Assembly: GCF_014873495.1 (NCBI RefSeq) | Contig: NZ_JADBGF010000001.1 | Span: 7,874,001-7,938,000, forward strand | Origin: Streptomyces stelliscabiei | Lineage (GTDB): Bacteria; Actinomycetota; Actinomycetes; Streptomycetales; Streptomycetaceae | Direction: 5' to 3' | Length of the DNA stretch: 64,000 nt | Part shown: positions 33,006-41,645 of the stretch, one piece after another | Layout: every line of letters begins with the position of its first letter | How positions within the stretch are numbered: position 1 is the first letter of the stretch | Notes under the pieces: generated by a model | What the model was told of the DNA's origin: nothing | What the model saw: only the letters and a program-made list of their open reading frames with translations | Databases searched by the model: none | Translations under genes and position numbers: made by a program

Positions 33006-33271
33006 TTCGCTTCGTGCTCCGCGATGACGGTGTACACACCGTGCAGGTTGACCATGCCCTCGATCGGCGCCTTGGAGAGGTCGATCCCGAGGGCTCTCTC
33101 CATCTCGGCGAGCATCTCGATGGTGCGGAGCGAGTCCGCGTCGAGTTCCTCCACGAAGAGCGTCTCGTCGGTGACGGCGGCCGGATCCACTTCCAGTACG
33201 TCGCAGACGATCTGCTTCACCTGTGCCCTGGTCTCCGCGCTCAGTCCCTCGGCGGCTCTGGCAGCGCTCAT
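33002..33271 (-). CDS. Acyl carrier protein
   Basis: This 89-residue protein has the phosphopantetheine motif ELDADSL with the modified serine at position 47, plus the usual acidic helix (RTIEMLAEMERALGIDL). It opens the operon ACP-KS-KS(beta)-KR-C, where the first three genes overlap by 4 bases each. It most likely carries the acyl chain that ends up on the peptide. A promoter-like sequence sits about 70-100 bases upstream. Confidence 0.96.
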   Translation of the reverse strand: MSAARAAEGLSAETRAQVKQIVCDVLEVDPAAVTDETLFVEELDADSLRTIEMLAEMERALGIDLSKAPIEGMVNLHGVYTVIAEHEAK

Positions 33272-33337
33272 GTCGGTCTCCTGGATCTCTCGATGTCGAA
33301 CTCTCGGTGAGCTCTTGGGGAGATCCTGCGACGGCGA

Positions 33338-33376
33338 GCTATCCGCACCCTATAAATGGCCGTCAACTGCCGTTCT
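33338..33376 (-). promoter_or_regulatory. Promoter-like sequence upstream of the ACP-KS operon
   Basis: Reading on the minus strand, TTGACG (33370-33365) is followed 17 bases later by GATAGC, a good -35/-10 spacing. The section TAGGGTGCGGATAGC resembles the CCGATATAGC / CGGATATAGC motifs near mbtH and near the halogenase/sbnA region. Position relative to the ACP start is about 70-100 bases. Confidence 0.45.
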
Positions 33377-33447
33377 ACAGAGGCTGGTTGGCTCACAATG
33401 GGCTGGCATCCACACCGTTTGCCTGATACACGCACCTGATTGCGGGC

Positions 33448-33483
33448 CGACGGCGGCCCCTTTCCGGCCGGGAACCGCCGTCG
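33448..33483 (-). terminator. Hairpin terminator downstream of the FtsX permease
   Basis: The arms cgacggcgg (33448-33456) and ccgccgtcg (33475-33483) form a perfect 9-base stem. A second palindrome, cccggccgcggccggg, lies at about 33497-33512, closer to the permease stop. There is no T-run, so it would be an actinomycete-style terminator. Confidence 0.5.
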
Positions 33484-33519
33484 GTAGACGTCGTCGCCCG
33501 GCCGCGGCCGGGCAGACGC

Positions 33520-36030
33520 TCACTCCGTCGTCGTGAGGCGTACCGCGGGCGTGCGCAGCGCGACCCAGGCCGGCAGCACCGTGGCCAGCAGGGCCACCAC
33601 CGCGCAGGCCCCCGCGGTCACCGCGAACGGCACGCCCGGCAGGGTGACCGGCGTGCCCACGACGAGTTGCTGCAGTCCGGCCCACAGCCCGGCCGCGTTG
33701 AGCCCGACCACGGCCCCGGCCATCAGCACACCCATGCCGACCACCAGCAAGGACTCGCCGGCCACCATGCGCAGTAGTTGCCGCGGCGTGGCACCGCCCA
33801 GGCGCAGCACGGCCAGTTCCCGTGCCCGCTGCCCGGTCGACATCGTCAGGGTGTTGGCGACGGCCACGCCGGTGTAGAGCATCGCGATGCCCCCGACGAT
33901 CGCCAGGGCCAGTCGGGTCTGCTCGTTGGTGGTGTCGTCGACGGCCGCCTTCCAGCGGGCGATCGGCACGAACCGGGCGGACATGTCCTGGGTCGCGGCG
34001 GCCAGCCGCTGCTCGACTGCGTTCCGGTCGGCGCCGTCCGCGAGCTTGAGGTACACCGCGTCCGGCAGGCCCCGTCCGGCGTACTTGGGGGTCAGCACCG
34101 CGCCGCTGCCGCCTGCGCTCGCCTTGATGACGGCCACCACCTTCAGCTTCTTCTCCGTGCCGTCGGCGAGCCAGACCGTCACCCTGTCACCCACTCCGCG
34201 GTTCCAGGTCTCGTCCACCACGATCGACCGGTCGTCGAGCTTCCTGGCGTCGCCGTGCACCACGGGCAGCGTCAGCAGACTGCCCAGGGCCTTGGGGTCG
34301 ACGGTGAGCGCGCTGTACGGCAGCATCGGCGCTCCCGCCGGGAACACCAGGAGGTTGGGGCCGGGGATCGTGTAGATGCCGGTCGGCACGGTGGTCGCGG
34401 ACTCGACACCCGGCACCGCCCGCACCTTGTCCACCACGGCCCGGCCGAGTCCCGGCGCGCCGTCCGGTGCCACGACGAAGTCGTTGGAGCGCACCCGCTG
34501 GTACGCCTCGCTCTGGGCCACCCCGGTCAGCGTGCCGGAGGTGCTCCAGAGGGCGGAGAAGAGACCCACCGTGATCAGCACGGGCGCGACGGTGGCCGCG
34601 GTCCGACGCAGCGCCGTGACGGTGTTGGCGTGCACCAGCATCGGGACGGCGCCCTTGAACACGGTGAACGGCGCGGTGGCGACTCTGGCGACGAACGGGA
34701 CGGCCACCGGGCACAGCAGCGCACCCGCCAGGATCAGAGCCGGGGCGGCCATCGGCGTGATGTCGCCCCAGTAGGCGGGTGGCAGCAACGGGGTGGAGAG
34801 CAGCAGCACCACACCGGCGCCGAGCGCCGCGAGGCCGAGCAGCCAGCGCACCGCGTTCATGGCACGCCGCTCGATCGTGGACTCGCGCAGCGCTTCGAGT
34901 GGCCGGATGAGGCCCGCCCTCACCACGGAGACGCCGGAGCCGAGCACCGCGAGCAACAGCCCGATGAGGAAGGCCAGGAACAGCACGAGCACCGAGCTCC
35001 AGCCCACTTGGACGCGGAACCAGGCGGGCGCGAGCCCCCAGTCGCTCATGAGCCGGGCGAGCAGCGGCCCTCCGAGCAGGCCGAGCAGACATCCCGCGCC
35101 CGAGGCGATCGCGCCGACCAGGGCAGCCTCGGCGAGCACCAGCTGTCCCACCTGGACGGGGGTCGCGCCGGTGGCGCGCAGCACGGCGAGCTCACGGCGC
35201 CGCTGGGCCACCGAGAAGGCGAAGGTGGTGCCGACGACGAACACCGCCACGAAGGCGGCGACGCCGGTCGCCATGCCGAGCATGGTGGACACGCCGACGA
35301 GGGCCACCTCGTCCTCGTGGGCGCGGGGGTCCGCCTGCGAGCGCTCGAAACCCGACAGCACCTGGGCACGTCCTTCGACGGCGGTGCGCACCTTGTCCTC
35401 GGCGCCGTAGCTGATCAGCGCGTCGACTCGGGGCGAGAGCCTGACGGCTTCCGCGTTCGAGAAGAAGAGCGCCGACTCGAACGAGACGTCGTTCACGACC
35501 CCCGAGACAGTGAAAGCGAGGGGCCCGGCCTGCGTCAGCACGGTCACCCTGTCACCCGGGGCGGCACCGGCCGCCTCGGGGACGGCCACCTGTCCGGTCC
35601 CGGTCGGCGCGGTGCCCTCGGCGAGCCGGTAGCCGCCGAACGCGGCCGACGACCAGGGGTGTCCGATCTGCTCGGCGGGACCGGGACGGCCCGCGCCGTC
35701 GGCGCCGAGTTGGGCGTAGAAGGTGCGGTCGGTGACGGCTCTGCCCACCGTCGAGACATCCTCGACCAGGGCCGAGGACAGCCCCTCGGGGTCCTTCAAC
35801 GGCTCGCTCTGGGTGCCGCCCCACGGATCGGGCATGCTCAGGTCCGGCTCTCCGCGAATGATCAGCGGTGCCTGGGCGAGCCGGCCGGGGCCGTGTTCGG
35901 GCGAGGCGACGCTCGCCGCGAGCACGAGGCCCATCGTCGACAGCAGCGCGGTGCCGAGCACCAGCGCGATGAAGGTACCGGTGAAGGCGGAGATTCTGCT
36001 CCGCAGCGTGTACCAGGCAATGTGCAGCAT
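33520..36030 (-). CDS. FtsX/MacB-type ABC transporter permease
   Basis: This 836-residue membrane protein starts MLHIAWYTLRSRISAFTGTF with a first membrane helix near 18-40. Two blocks of about three to four helices are visible, one near 250-440 and one at the C-terminus (VANTLTMSTGQRARELAVLRLGGATPRQLLRM, then two further helices), each preceded by a large extracytoplasmic region. That duplicated FtsX layout is typical of actinomycete efflux permeases. Both copies of the motif RARELAVLR/RRRELAVLRATGATP are present. It follows the lipoprotein gene by 40 bases. No ATP-binding subunit is encoded next to it or anywhere in the window. It could export the peptide or act in self-protection; this is inference. 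Confidence 0.92.
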   Translation of the reverse strand: MLHIAWYTLRSRISAFTGTFIALVLGTALLSTMGLVLAASVASPEHGPGRLAQAPLIIRGEPDLSMPDPWGGTQSEPLKDPEGLSSALVEDVSTVGRAVTDRTFYAQLGADGAGRPGPAEQIGHPWSSAAFGGYRLAEGTAPTGTGQVAVPEAAGAAPGDRVTVLTQAGPLAFTVSGVVNDVSFESALFFSNAEAVRLSPRVDALISYGAEDKVRTAVEGRAQVLSGFERSQADPRAHEDEVALVGVSTMLGMATGVAAFVAVFVVGTTFAFSVAQRRRELAVLRATGATPVQVGQLVLAEAALVGAIASGAGCLLGLLGGPLLARLMSDWGLAPAWFRVQVGWSSVLVLFLAFLIGLLLAVLGSGVSVVRAGLIRPLEALRESTIERRAMNAVRWLLGLAALGAGVVLLLSTPLLPPAYWGDITPMAAPALILAGALLCPVAVPFVARVATAPFTVFKGAVPMLVHANTVTALRRTAATVAPVLITVGLFSALWSTSGTLTGVAQSEAYQRVRSNDFVVAPDGAPGLGRAVVDKVRAVPGVESATTVPTGIYTIPGPNLLVFPAGAPMLPYSALTVDPKALGSLLTLPVVHGDARKLDDRSIVVDETWNRGVGDRVTVWLADGTEKKLKVVAVIKASAGGSGAVLTPKYAGRGLPDAVYLKLADGADRNAVEQRLAAATQDMSARFVPIARWKAAVDDTTNEQTRLALAIVGGIAMLYTGVAVANTLTMSTGQRARELAVLRLGGATPRQLLRMVAGESLLVVGMGVLMAGAVVGLNAAGLWAGLQQLVVGTPVTLPGVPFAVTAGACAVVALLATVLPAWVALRTPAVRLTTTE

Positions 36031-36070
36031 GAAAAGGGGTCTCCGGGTTGTTGCGAGCGCAGAACGGCCG

Positions 36071-36781
36071 TCAGTCGGCGACGAGTACTTCCACGTCTCC
36101 GGCCCACGAGCGGGCCTTGATCTGTCGTTCGCTGCTGGAGACCTCCTTCACCTCCACCTTTTCCGACCCCATGGTGGTGGAGGCGTTGACCTCGTATCCG
36201 CTGTCGGGCACGTGCAGCGTGACGTCTCCGCCCTTGGCGTTGACGTCGACGTCGACGGGCGTCTTGGACCAGGCGAGGTCGATCTTCCCGCCGCCCGAGC
36301 TCGCCTTCAGGCTCTGCGCCGCCAGGTTCTCCGCCCGGACCTCGCCGCCGCCGCTGCCGACGTCGACGCCGCCGGAGACGCCGTCGAGGCGGACCGTGCC
36401 GCCGCCGCTGTCGACGTCGACGGCCACCCCGCGCGGCATCTCGACCGTGTAGTTCACCGTGCACTCCGCCGAGCCGACGCCGCCGCCGCAGTCGGTGGCG
36501 ACCTTGAGGACGAGCTTGCCGCCCTTGACGTAGTGCTCGGTCGAGGGACGCTTGCCGTCGGTGAACTTGCGGTTCTCGGTGACCTTGACGCTGTCGGCGT
36601 CACTCGCGACGAGCTTGATGTCACCGCCTCCGGAGTCGACGCTCACGCTGGTGACCTTCTCGTCGACGCCGTAGGAATCGGTGTCGGATTCGTCGTACTG
36701 GTCGCACGCACTCAGCAGCGGGGCCACGACCCCGAGCAGCAGGGCACCCGACGCCAGGGAGGTACGGAAACGGATCTTCAT
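36071..36781 (-). CDS. DUF4097-like secreted lipoprotein
   Basis: The protein has 236 residues. I chose the ATG at 36781 because an AAGGAG site lies just upstream and it gives a lipoprotein signal, MKIRFRTSLASGALLLGVVAP, ending in the lipobox LLSAC. The rest is a repetitive beta-structure with recurring DSGGG / GSGGGE / SSGGGK turns about every 20 residues, as in the DUF4097 beta-helix family. The function of such proteins is not established. It is the gene just upstream of the FtsX permease (40-base gap), suggesting a cell-surface pair, possibly for sensing or exporting the product. It lies 66 bases after the sbnB-type gene. Confidence 0.88.
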   Translation of the reverse strand: MKIRFRTSLASGALLLGVVAPLLSACDQYDESDTDSYGVDEKVTSVSVDSGGGDIKLVASDADSVKVTENRKFTDGKRPSTEHYVKGGKLVLKVATDCGGGVGSAECTVNYTVEMPRGVAVDVDSGGGTVRLDGVSGGVDVGSGGGEVRAENLAAQSLKASSGGGKIDLAWSKTPVDVDVNAKGGDVTLHVPDSGYEVNASTTMGSEKVEVKEVSSSERQIKARSWAGDVEVLVAD

Positions 36782-36847
36782 CGGCGGAAGCTCTCCTTGT
36801 GGGGGGATGATTGAAAGTGGCACCGTCAGATCAAACGGCGAGCCGGG

Positions 36848-37861
36848 TCACGCAACCGCGTCCGCCAGAGGCAATGGCAGAAAATCGTCCACACTCGTCC
36901 CGATCCCGAACTCCTGGGCCTGATGCTTCACCCAGTGGGCCAGCGCCAGGTCGAGGATGCCGAGACCGAACGGCGAGAAGACTGCGACGCGTCCGGGGTC
37001 GCGCCGGAAGGACTCCGGGTCGCGCAACAGGGCACCGATCTCCGCGTCGATGAACTCCCGCCCACCGCTGTCCTGTTCGGCCAGGTGCAGCGAGGTGTGT
37101 TCACGGCAGACATGGTCGGCGTCGTCGACGATGTTCTGTGCCCCGAGCACCGCCCGCACGGTCAGGTCGCGCAGCGAGACGTGGAGCACCGTGGTGTCGG
37201 CGGACACGCCCGACAGGTCCATGTGGGGGGTCGCCGCGGTGGTGGCGAAGGAGACCAGGCGGTGGGCGGCGAGTGCCTCCCCGGGGGTGGTCGCGACGTG
37301 CACGGCCAGACCCGGGACGACACCGCGGGCCTTGGCCGCGAAAGCACGGGCGCGGTCGGCGTCCAGGTCGTACAGCGTGACTTCGGTCAGCGAGGGCAAC
37401 CGCGCCTTGGTGAAGCGCAGCACCTCCAGGTTGATCGGCCCGACGCCGATCAGCGACATGCCCTGCGGCTCCGCCTCGGTGGAGAGCAGGCCGGCAGCCA
37501 GGGCCGCGGATGCCGCGGTGCGCTTGGCGGAGATGAGCGATGCCTCGACGAACGCCGTGGGGCGGCCGTCCTCCATGGAGTTGAGGACGATGCTGGCACT
37601 GGCCCGTTCCTTACCCTGCGCCACGTTCCCGGGGAAGCTGGCGATCCACTTCATGCCGGCGACCGGCTGCTCCCCGCCCAGGTGGCCGGGCAGGCCGATG
37701 ATGCGGTTGCGGACGTCGTCGGGGAAGCGCAGGAAGACGGAGTGCGGCAGGGCTGACCGGCCCCGGTCGTGCAGTCGGTAGGCATCGGCGATCAGCGAGA
37801 GGATCTCCGGTTCCTTCCCCTTGAGAATGTCGCGCACCTCGCGGTGGCCGATGATCAGCAC
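36848..37861 (-). CDS. SbnB-type NAD-dependent dehydrogenase (2,3-diaminopropionate synthesis)
   Basis: The protein has 337 residues. I chose the GTG at 37861, which overlaps the end of the sbnA-type gene and follows AAGGAG by 9 bases; the open frame extends further up but only over that gene. It belongs to the ornithine cyclodeaminase/mu-crystallin family, with the Rossmann motif LIGVGPINLEVLRF and the family stretch SASIVLNSMEDGRPTAFVEA. In staphyloferrin B synthesis, SbnB oxidises N-(1-amino-1-carboxy-2-ethyl)-glutamate to L-2,3-diaminopropionate plus 2-oxoglutarate. With the adjacent sbnA-type gene the pathway looks complete. Confidence 0.93.
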   Translation of the reverse strand: MLIIGHREVRDILKGKEPEILSLIADAYRLHDRGRSALPHSVFLRFPDDVRNRIIGLPGHLGGEQPVAGMKWIASFPGNVAQGKERASASIVLNSMEDGRPTAFVEASLISAKRTAASAALAAGLLSTEAEPQGMSLIGVGPINLEVLRFTKARLPSLTEVTLYDLDADRARAFAAKARGVVPGLAVHVATTPGEALAAHRLVSFATTAATPHMDLSGVSADTTVLHVSLRDLTVRAVLGAQNIVDDADHVCREHTSLHLAEQDSGGREFIDAEIGALLRDPESFRRDPGRVAVFSPFGLGILDLALAHWVKHQAQEFGIGTSVDDFLPLPLADAVA

Positions 37862-38973
37862 AGCACTGACTCCTTCTCCGTCTTGTGGTCGATCGGGCGG
37901 AACAAGGCCCGGGTGTCCGCGAAGTTCGCCGCGCCCGGGCCGCGTTCCGGCTCCTTCCACAGATGGAAGACCTCGCCGAAGTTGGCGCGCACCCAGGCGT
38001 CGTCGTAGATGGTGTCGAGATAGCGGTCGCCGCCGTCGGGCAGTACGAGCACGACGTTCGAGCCCGGCCGGACGGCGGGAGCCAGTCGTTCGAGGGCGGA
38101 GACCACGGCCCCCGACGAGCCTCCGGCGAGGATGGCCTCCCGACGGACGAGGCGTCTGCAGCCCACCACACACTCCAGGTCCGTGACGTGCACGATGTCG
38201 TCGGCGTCCGACCGGTCGAGCAACTCGGGTACGACGGAGGCCCCGTGCCCGGGGATCAGGCGCGAGCAGGAGACGGGCGAGTCGAACAGACGGCTGCCCA
38301 CGGCGTCGACGGCGTGGATGGTGGTCCCCAGGCCGGCGCTGCGGATGTACTCGGCGCAGCCGCTGAGGGTGCCCGTGGTCCCGACCGCGAGCACCAGATG
38401 GTCGACCTCGCCGTTCAGCTCCTCGGCGATCTCGCGCATCGTGGTCCGGTGCGCCAGGGAGTTGAGGGGGTTGGAGTACTGCCTCGGACTGAAGGCGCCC
38501 GGGATCCGTTCGAGCAGTTCGGCGACCCGGCGCAGCCGTTGCGGCAGCAGCTCGCCCGTCTCCGGATCCGGCCGGGTCACCACCTCGACCTCGGCGCCGT
38601 AGGCGCGCAGGATGCCGATGTTCTGCTCGGTGGTGCGGACGTCGACCACACAGATGAGGCGCAGCCCGAAGTACGCGCAGATCTGGGCGAGTCCGATCGC
38701 GAGGTTTCCCGAACTCGACTCCACCACCGTCGACCTGCCCGGGACCAGCTCACCGGAATGGATCCGGCCGAGCACCATGCTCAGCGCCGAGCGGTCCTTG
38801 ATGCTGCCACCGGGGTTGAATCGTTCGGCTTTTGCGTAGATCCGGGAGGTGAACCCCGGGACCAGCCGCTCCAGTTCGATGAGCGGAGTGCCGCCGACCG
38901 TCGAGAGGATGCCCTTGGCCCCGGGTGCGGGGGCGAGGCGCTCGACCGCGGCTTTCCCTTCGTCGTACGGCAT
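37855..38973 (-). CDS. SbnA-type PLP-dependent synthase (2,3-diaminopropionate synthesis)
   Basis: The protein has 372 residues, with the ATG at 38973 giving MPYDEGKAAVERL. It is a cysteine-synthase-fold enzyme. K59 in NPGGSIKDR is the expected PLP lysine, and SSSGNLAIGLAQ, AVGTTGTLSGC and LAGGSSGAV form the cofactor pocket. SbnA couples O-phospho-L-serine with L-glutamate, and SbnB then releases L-Dap. Its 3' end overlaps the sbnB-type gene by 7 bases, so the two form one unit. No A domain visible here has a code I can assign to Dap, so Dap may be used by a module left of the window or in another way. Confidence 0.93.
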   Translation of the reverse strand: MPYDEGKAAVERLAPAPGAKGILSTVGGTPLIELERLVPGFTSRIYAKAERFNPGGSIKDRSALSMVLGRIHSGELVPGRSTVVESSSGNLAIGLAQICAYFGLRLICVVDVRTTEQNIGILRAYGAEVEVVTRPDPETGELLPQRLRRVAELLERIPGAFSPRQYSNPLNSLAHRTTMREIAEELNGEVDHLVLAVGTTGTLSGCAEYIRSAGLGTTIHAVDAVGSRLFDSPVSCSRLIPGHGASVVPELLDRSDADDIVHVTDLECVVGCRRLVRREAILAGGSSGAVVSALERLAPAVRPGSNVVLVLPDGGDRYLDTIYDDAWVRANFGEVFHLWKEPERGPGAANFADTRALFRPIDHKTEKESVLC

Positions 38974-39377
38974 GTGATGAAGCCATCCTCGGTTGCGGGT
39001 GTCGGAATGTCCGTCGCTCGGCCATGGGGGAGACGGCGCGGTGGGGGCACGACCAGTCGGCACCGGCCCGGTAAGGCTCTGCCGATCACGACGTTGTCGG
39101 CACCGTTGTTCTTGACGCAGTGGCCGGCACCGGGGTTGACACGCCGTCACTCATCCTCCGCGCCTTCCTTCCGACTCCGGGCTGAGTAGACCTTCAGCTC
39201 CTGAAGGCTGTCCGAGCTCGCTATATCCGTTCCATACGCCCCGGTTGGTCGGTCATAGAGGCGGCATAGCGCCGATGGCGAGTCTGTGCGGCATCGGTCG
39301 CCCCGCTGCCCTGCTCCGGGTGGCGGCCCAGCGACCGACCAGTCCGCCATCGCTTCCGTCAGAGGAGAAAGCCGCTC
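38974..39377. promoter_or_regulatory. Divergent intergenic region between sbnA-type gene and halogenase
   Basis: This 404-base gap must hold promoters for both directions. A motif at 39220-39239 (ctatatccgttccatacgcc) matches 17 of 20 bases upstream of mbtH. A 22-codon open frame with an upstream GGAAGG (minus strand, 39154 down to 39086) lies in what would be a long leader of the sbnA-type gene; I cannot show it is translated. Nothing else is recognised. Confidence 0.5.
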
Positions 39378-40982
39378 ATGAACGGCCAGGACAGCCGCAT
39401 CAAGAAAGTCGTCATCCTCGGTGGAGGTACGGCGGGTTGGATGACCGCCGCCTACCTGGGAAAGGCGTTGGAGAACACCGTGGAGATCACGGTCCTCGAA
39501 GCGCCCACCATTCCCCGTATCGGAGTGGGCGAGGCCACCGTCCCCAACCTGCAGCGCGTGCTCTTCGACTTCCTCGGCATCAACGAGGACGAGTGGATGC
39601 GCGAGTGCAACGCCAGCTTCAAGACGGCCGTGCGCTTCGTGAACTGGCGCACCGAGGGCAAGGGAGAGCCCGCGGCCCGGGAGCTGCCGGCCGGCGGCCC
39701 GGACCACTTCTACCACCCGTTCGGCCTGCTCCCCGACTACGACCAGACGCCGCTCTCGCACTACTGGTACAAGAACCACCACGAGGGCACCACCACCGAA
39801 CCGTTCGACTACGCCTGCTTCCGTGAGCCTCCGGTGATGGACGCCAAGCTCGCCCCGCGCTGGCTCGACGGCCGCCACGCCACCCGCTACGCCTGGCACT
39901 TCGACGCGGCGCTGGTCGCCCAGTTCCTGCGCCGGTTCGCCACCGACAAGCAGGGCGTCCTGCACGTCGAGGACGAGATGACCCGGGTGGAGCAGGACGA
40001 GCGGGGCTTCGTCACCGCGCTGCACACCAAGTCGGGCAAGGTCCTGGACGCAGACCTGTTCGTGGACTGCTCCGGATTCCGCGGTCTGCTGATCAACCAG
40101 GCCATGGCCGAGCCGTTCATCGACATGAGCGACCACCTGTTGTGCGACTCGGCGGTGGCCACCGCGGTGCCGCACGACGACGAGGCCAACGGCATCGAGC
40201 CGTACACCTCGGCGATCGCGATGTCCTCCGGCTGGGCCTGGAAGATCCCGATGCTGGGCCGCTTCGGCAGTGGTTACGTCTACTCCAGCAAGTTCGCCAC
40301 TCAGGACGAGGCCACCCGGGAGTTCAGCGAGCTGTGGGGTCTCGATCCCGAGAACACCAAGTTCAACCAGATCCGCTTCCGGGTCGGCCGCAACCGCCGC
40401 GCCTGGGTGAAGAACGTGGTGAGCATCGGCCTGTCCTCCTGCTTCCTGGAGCCCCTGGAGTCGACCGGGATCTACTTCATCACCGCGGCGATCTACCAGC
40501 TCGCGAAGCACTTCCCCGACCGGAACTTCAACGAGACGCTGATCAACCGCTTCAACAACGAGATAGAGGTGATGTTCGACGACACCCGTGACTTCATCCA
40601 GGCCCACTTCCATCTCGCGCCGCGCAATGACACGCCCTTCTGGCGCGCGAACAAGGAGCTGACGCTCCCCGAGAACATCCAGGAGAAGATCGCCGCGTAC
40701 CGCGCCGGTCTGCCGATCAACTCGCCGGTCACCGACGAGTCCACCTACTACGGCAACTTCGAGGCCGAGTTCCGCAATTTCTGGACCAACGGCAGCTACT
40801 ACTGCATCTTCGCCGGCCTCGGCCTGGTCCCCGACGCGCCGTTGCCGGCGCTGTCGTACCGACCGGGCTCCGTCGCCGGGGCGCAGCCGCTCTTCGAACG
40901 GGTCAAGCGCCAGCAGAAGGATCTACTGGACACGCTGCCCACCACCTACGAGTACCTGCGCCAGCTGCACGGCGCCTCCTGA
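39378..40982 (+). CDS. Flavin-dependent tryptophan-type halogenase
   Basis: This 534-residue enzyme has the FAD motif GGGTAGW at 15-21 and the halogenase signature GWAWKIP at 285-291. K82 matches the catalytic lysine of PrnA (K79), and the E361-S362 pair in LEPLESTGIYF matches PrnA E346-S347. These enzymes use FADH2, O2 and chloride or bromide to form hypohalous acid, which the lysine directs onto an aromatic ring. Overall character is closest to tryptophan 5-/6-halogenases, but the substrate could be another aromatic group. A GAGGAG-like ribosome site precedes the ATG. The following flavin reductase should supply FADH2. Confidence 0.95.
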   Translation: MNGQDSRIKKVVILGGGTAGWMTAAYLGKALENTVEITVLEAPTIPRIGVGEATVPNLQRVLFDFLGINEDEWMRECNASFKTAVRFVNWRTEGKGEPAARELPAGGPDHFYHPFGLLPDYDQTPLSHYWYKNHHEGTTTEPFDYACFREPPVMDAKLAPRWLDGRHATRYAWHFDAALVAQFLRRFATDKQGVLHVEDEMTRVEQDERGFVTALHTKSGKVLDADLFVDCSGFRGLLINQAMAEPFIDMSDHLLCDSAVATAVPHDDEANGIEPYTSAIAMSSGWAWKIPMLGRFGSGYVYSSKFATQDEATREFSELWGLDPENTKFNQIRFRVGRNRRAWVKNVVSIGLSSCFLEPLESTGIYFITAAIYQLAKHFPDRNFNETLINRFNNEIEVMFDDTRDFIQAHFHLAPRNDTPFWRANKELTLPENIQEKIAAYRAGLPINSPVTDESTYYGNFEAEFRNFWTNGSYYCIFAGLGLVPDAPLPALSYRPGSVAGAQPLFERVKRQQKDLLDTLPTTYEYLRQLHGAS

Positions 40983-41063
40983 TCCCATCCCACCAGCGGC
41001 CCGTTCGCCTCGCCCGGCGCACGGGCCGCGCCTCCTTCCGGAGTGCTATCCACGGAGTGACCC

Positions 41064-41645
41064 ATGCAGAAACCGATGCCCGGCCAGGCATCCAGAACCA
41101 CCGACGAGCCAGACATACGCCCGCTGATGGCCTCCTTCCCCAGTGGGGTCAGCATCATCACGGCCCTCGACGCGGAGGGCAACCCGCAGGGGATGACGTG
41201 CAGTTCGCTGGCGAGCGTCGCCCTGTCCCCGCCCACCATCGTGGCCTGCCTGCGCACGGACAGCCGGACGCACCGGGCCGTGCGCGAAACCGGCAGGTTC
41301 GCGATCAATCTGCTGCATGAGCGCGGCCGTGCCACCTCGGACCTGTTCGGCTCCGGTGCTCCCGACCGGTTCGCACGGGCCGAATGGCGTCTCCCGCTGG
41401 GCGCCGGGGGCCCTCATCTGATCGACGCCGCACACGCCATCGCGGACTGTGCCGTCACCGGCACCCTCGAAGTCGGCGATCACACCGCGGTCCTCGGCGA
41501 GGTGCTCGACGTCACCTTCCTGGACCTGTCGCCCGAGCCGCTGCTCTACGGGCTGCGCCGGTACGCGACCTGGTCGGCGGTCACGGCAGTGCCCGAAACC
41601 GTCGGCGCCACGGCGCAGCCGGAGGCCGATCATGGCTGCCGCTGA
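41064..41645 (+). CDS. Flavin reductase, partner of the halogenase
   Basis: This 193-residue protein shows the flavin-reductase-like domain: LMASFPSGVSIITALD near 21-36, GMTCSSLASVALSPPTIVACLR near 43-64, and INLLHERGRATSDLFG. Such proteins reduce FAD or FMN with NAD(P)H for two-component oxygenases and halogenases. It lies 81 bases after the halogenase on the same strand, so FADH2 supply to the halogenase is the natural role, and it could also feed the LLM monooxygenase. Its end overlaps the start of the antiporter by 14 bases. Confidence 0.93.
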   Translation: MQKPMPGQASRTTDEPDIRPLMASFPSGVSIITALDAEGNPQGMTCSSLASVALSPPTIVACLRTDSRTHRAVRETGRFAINLLHERGRATSDLFGSGAPDRFARAEWRLPLGAGGPHLIDAAHAIADCAVTGTLEVGDHTAVLGEVLDVTFLDLSPEPLLYGLRRYATWSAVTAVPETVGATAQPEADHGCR

